From: Actinomycetes bacterium
GTDB taxonomy: Bacteria > Actinomycetota > Acidimicrobiia > Spongiisociales > UBA5794
Direction: 5' to 3'
DNA: 7,040 bases
Assembly (NCBI GenBank): GCA_023336855.1
Contig: JAMBLK010000035.1
Coordinates: forward strand, 1-7,040
The notes beneath the pieces were generated by a model that had not been told where the DNA came from, searched no databases, and was given only the letters and a program-made list of their open reading frames with translations. Position numbers and translations under genes: made by a program. Below, piece after piece: positions 6,279 to 7,040 of the stretch (position 1 is the first letter of the stretch; each line of letters starts with the position of its first letter).

Positions 6279-6296
6279 CGTACTACTGCCTGCTGT
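6258..6296. repeat. Third degenerate heptamer patch (cgtacta-like)
   Basis: In one register the units from 6258 are cgtacta, cgtgata, cgtacgg and cgtacta. In the register starting at 6262 they read ctacgtg, atacgta, cggcgta, ctactgc and ctgctgt, several of which carry the CTRC core seen at 1-28 and 5821-5883. It overlaps the right arm of the 12-bp inverted repeat. Function unknown. Confidence 0.45.
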
Positions 6297-6333
6297 CTCC
6301 CCCGTCGTAGCCGACCCCGCCCATTTCCAAAGC

Positions 6334-6384
6334 GCCGGATTGCTCCAGAGGTGATCCAGGCTCACCCTGCGTCGGTGATCCGGC
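6334..6384 (-). terminator. Possible transcript-end structure of zwf
   Basis: On the minus strand, starting at the last base of the zwf stop codon, GCCGGAT (6384-6378) pairs with ATCCGGC (6340-6334). Between them GGTGA (6366-6362) pairs with TCACC (6354-6350). A competing 8-bp pair, CGTAGCCG (6306-6313) with CGGCTACG (6381-6388), overlaps the stop codon. There is no T run, so this is only a candidate terminator or 3' stabilising structure. Confidence 0.3.
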
Positions 6385-7040
6385 TACGGGGCGACGTCGC
6401 TGCCCGTCCACTCCTTGCCGCCGAATGCCAGCGTGGGGTTGATCACGGCCGGACCCCACGTGCCGGCTGTGTAGCGGTGAGGCTCGGGGTGATAGTCGAG
6501 GAGCGGGTCGTAGAGACGCCATGACGCGTCGACCTCATCCGATCGGACGAAGAGCGTCTGGTCGCCTTCGATCACGTCGAGGATCAGCGTCTGATAGGCG
6601 TCGGGGAGCCTTCCGTACACCTCGCTGTGACTGAAGTTCAGCAACTGAGAATCGAGAGTGAACGTCTCTCCTGGTGCTTTCACGTTGAAGACGACGGTGA
6701 ACCCCTCGTCGGGTTGCAACGTGATCAGGAGCACGTTCGGGTCGATGACGCACGAGTCCCGGTGCCCGTGGAAGATGCAGAGCGGGGGCCGTTGGAACGT
6801 CACCGCGATCTGGGTGAGGCGTTTCGGGAGACGCTTGCCGGTTCGGAGGTAGAACGGAACACCTCTCCACCTCCACGTATCGACCTCGAGCTCGATGCCG
6901 ACGAACGTGGGGGTTCGGGAATCGGGTGCGACGCCGTCTTCGTCCCGGTAGCCGGGGACGGCTGCACCGTCGATCTCACCTGCATCGTATTGACCGAAGA
7001 CGACGTTCTCACGTCGGATCGGTGCGATGGCTTCGATCAC
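6384..7040 (-). CDS. zwf: Glucose-6-phosphate 1-dehydrogenase, C-terminal part (partial)
   Basis: The last 218 or so codons of Zwf, which oxidises glucose 6-phosphate to 6-phosphogluconolactone with NADP+, the first step of the oxidative pentose phosphate pathway. The full protein is usually near 500 residues. The N-terminal cofactor domain and the catalytic RxDHYLGK motif lie beyond the window. The ATG at 7040 is an internal Met, since the frame stays open to the edge and MIEAIAPI matches mid-protein sequence. Diagnostic blocks by fragment residue are QYDAGEIDG (17-25), TPTFVGIELEVDTWRW (43-58), VPFYLRTGKRLPKR (61-74), LPDAYQTLILDVIEGDQTLFVR (145-166) and YTAGTWGP (190-197), near the expected C-terminus. 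The stop is TAG at 6386-6384. It converges on the glycogen operon, with a 563-bp spacer holding the repeats. Confidence 0.96.
   Translation of the reverse strand: MIEAIAPIRRENVVFGQYDAGEIDGAAVPGYRDEDGVAPDSRTPTFVGIELEVDTWRWRGVPFYLRTGKRLPKRLTQIAVTFQRPPLCIFHGHRDSCVIDPNVLLITLQPDEGFTVVFNVKAPGETFTLDSQLLNFSHSEVYGRLPDAYQTLILDVIEGDQTLFVRSDEVDASWRLYDPLLDYHPEPHRYTAGTWGPAVINPTLAFGGKEWTGSDVAP

Overview
The window is GC-rich, densely coded bacterial DNA that looks actinobacterial. The pointers are a small zinc-binding anti-sigma factor of the RsrA (mycothiol/redox) type, the GC-biased third codon positions, a gene start with no ribosome binding site but a well-placed TANNNT box (the leaderless pattern common in actinobacteria), and degenerate 7-bp repeats between genes. 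The class cannot be fixed from the sequence. An Acidimicrobiia-like lineage is my guess, resting on gene style and the repeats.

Layout. Positions 1-28 hold the end of a 7-bp tandem repeat. Positions 47-286, minus strand, encode the anti-sigma factor, with no sigma-factor gene directly upstream. Positions 287-433 are a divergent promoter region with a small inverted repeat. Positions 434-5820, plus strand, form a tight three-gene operon: a bacterial/archaeal-type glycogen debranching enzyme (GDE_N + GDE_C), a large GH63/MGH1-like glucosidase 3 nt downstream, and a stand-alone NAD(P)H-hydrate epimerase-like (YjeF_N) protein overlapping the glucosidase stop. Positions 5821-6383 carry no credible gene but are rich in structure: two heptamer arrays, a GC-rich hairpin repeat, a 12-bp perfect inverted repeat bounding a second stem-loop, and a third heptamer patch. 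Positions 6384-7040, minus strand, are the C-terminal part of glucose-6-phosphate dehydrogenase (zwf), which continues past the window edge and converges on the operon.

How the genes fit together. The operon looks like cytoplasmic alpha-glucan breakdown: debranching at alpha-1,6 branch points plus a second exo-type glucosidase of unknown exact substrate. Released glucose units, once phosphorylated, could enter the oxidative pentose phosphate route through Zwf to give NADPH, and the epimerase-like protein belongs to a family that repairs hydrated NAD(P)H. This link is inferred from proximity. The epimerase-like protein departs from the family's NNGGDG signature, so its activity is not certain.

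I see no defence system, mobile-element gene, CRISPR array, rRNA or tRNA. The most unusual content is the repeat- and hairpin-rich spacer at 5821-6383.
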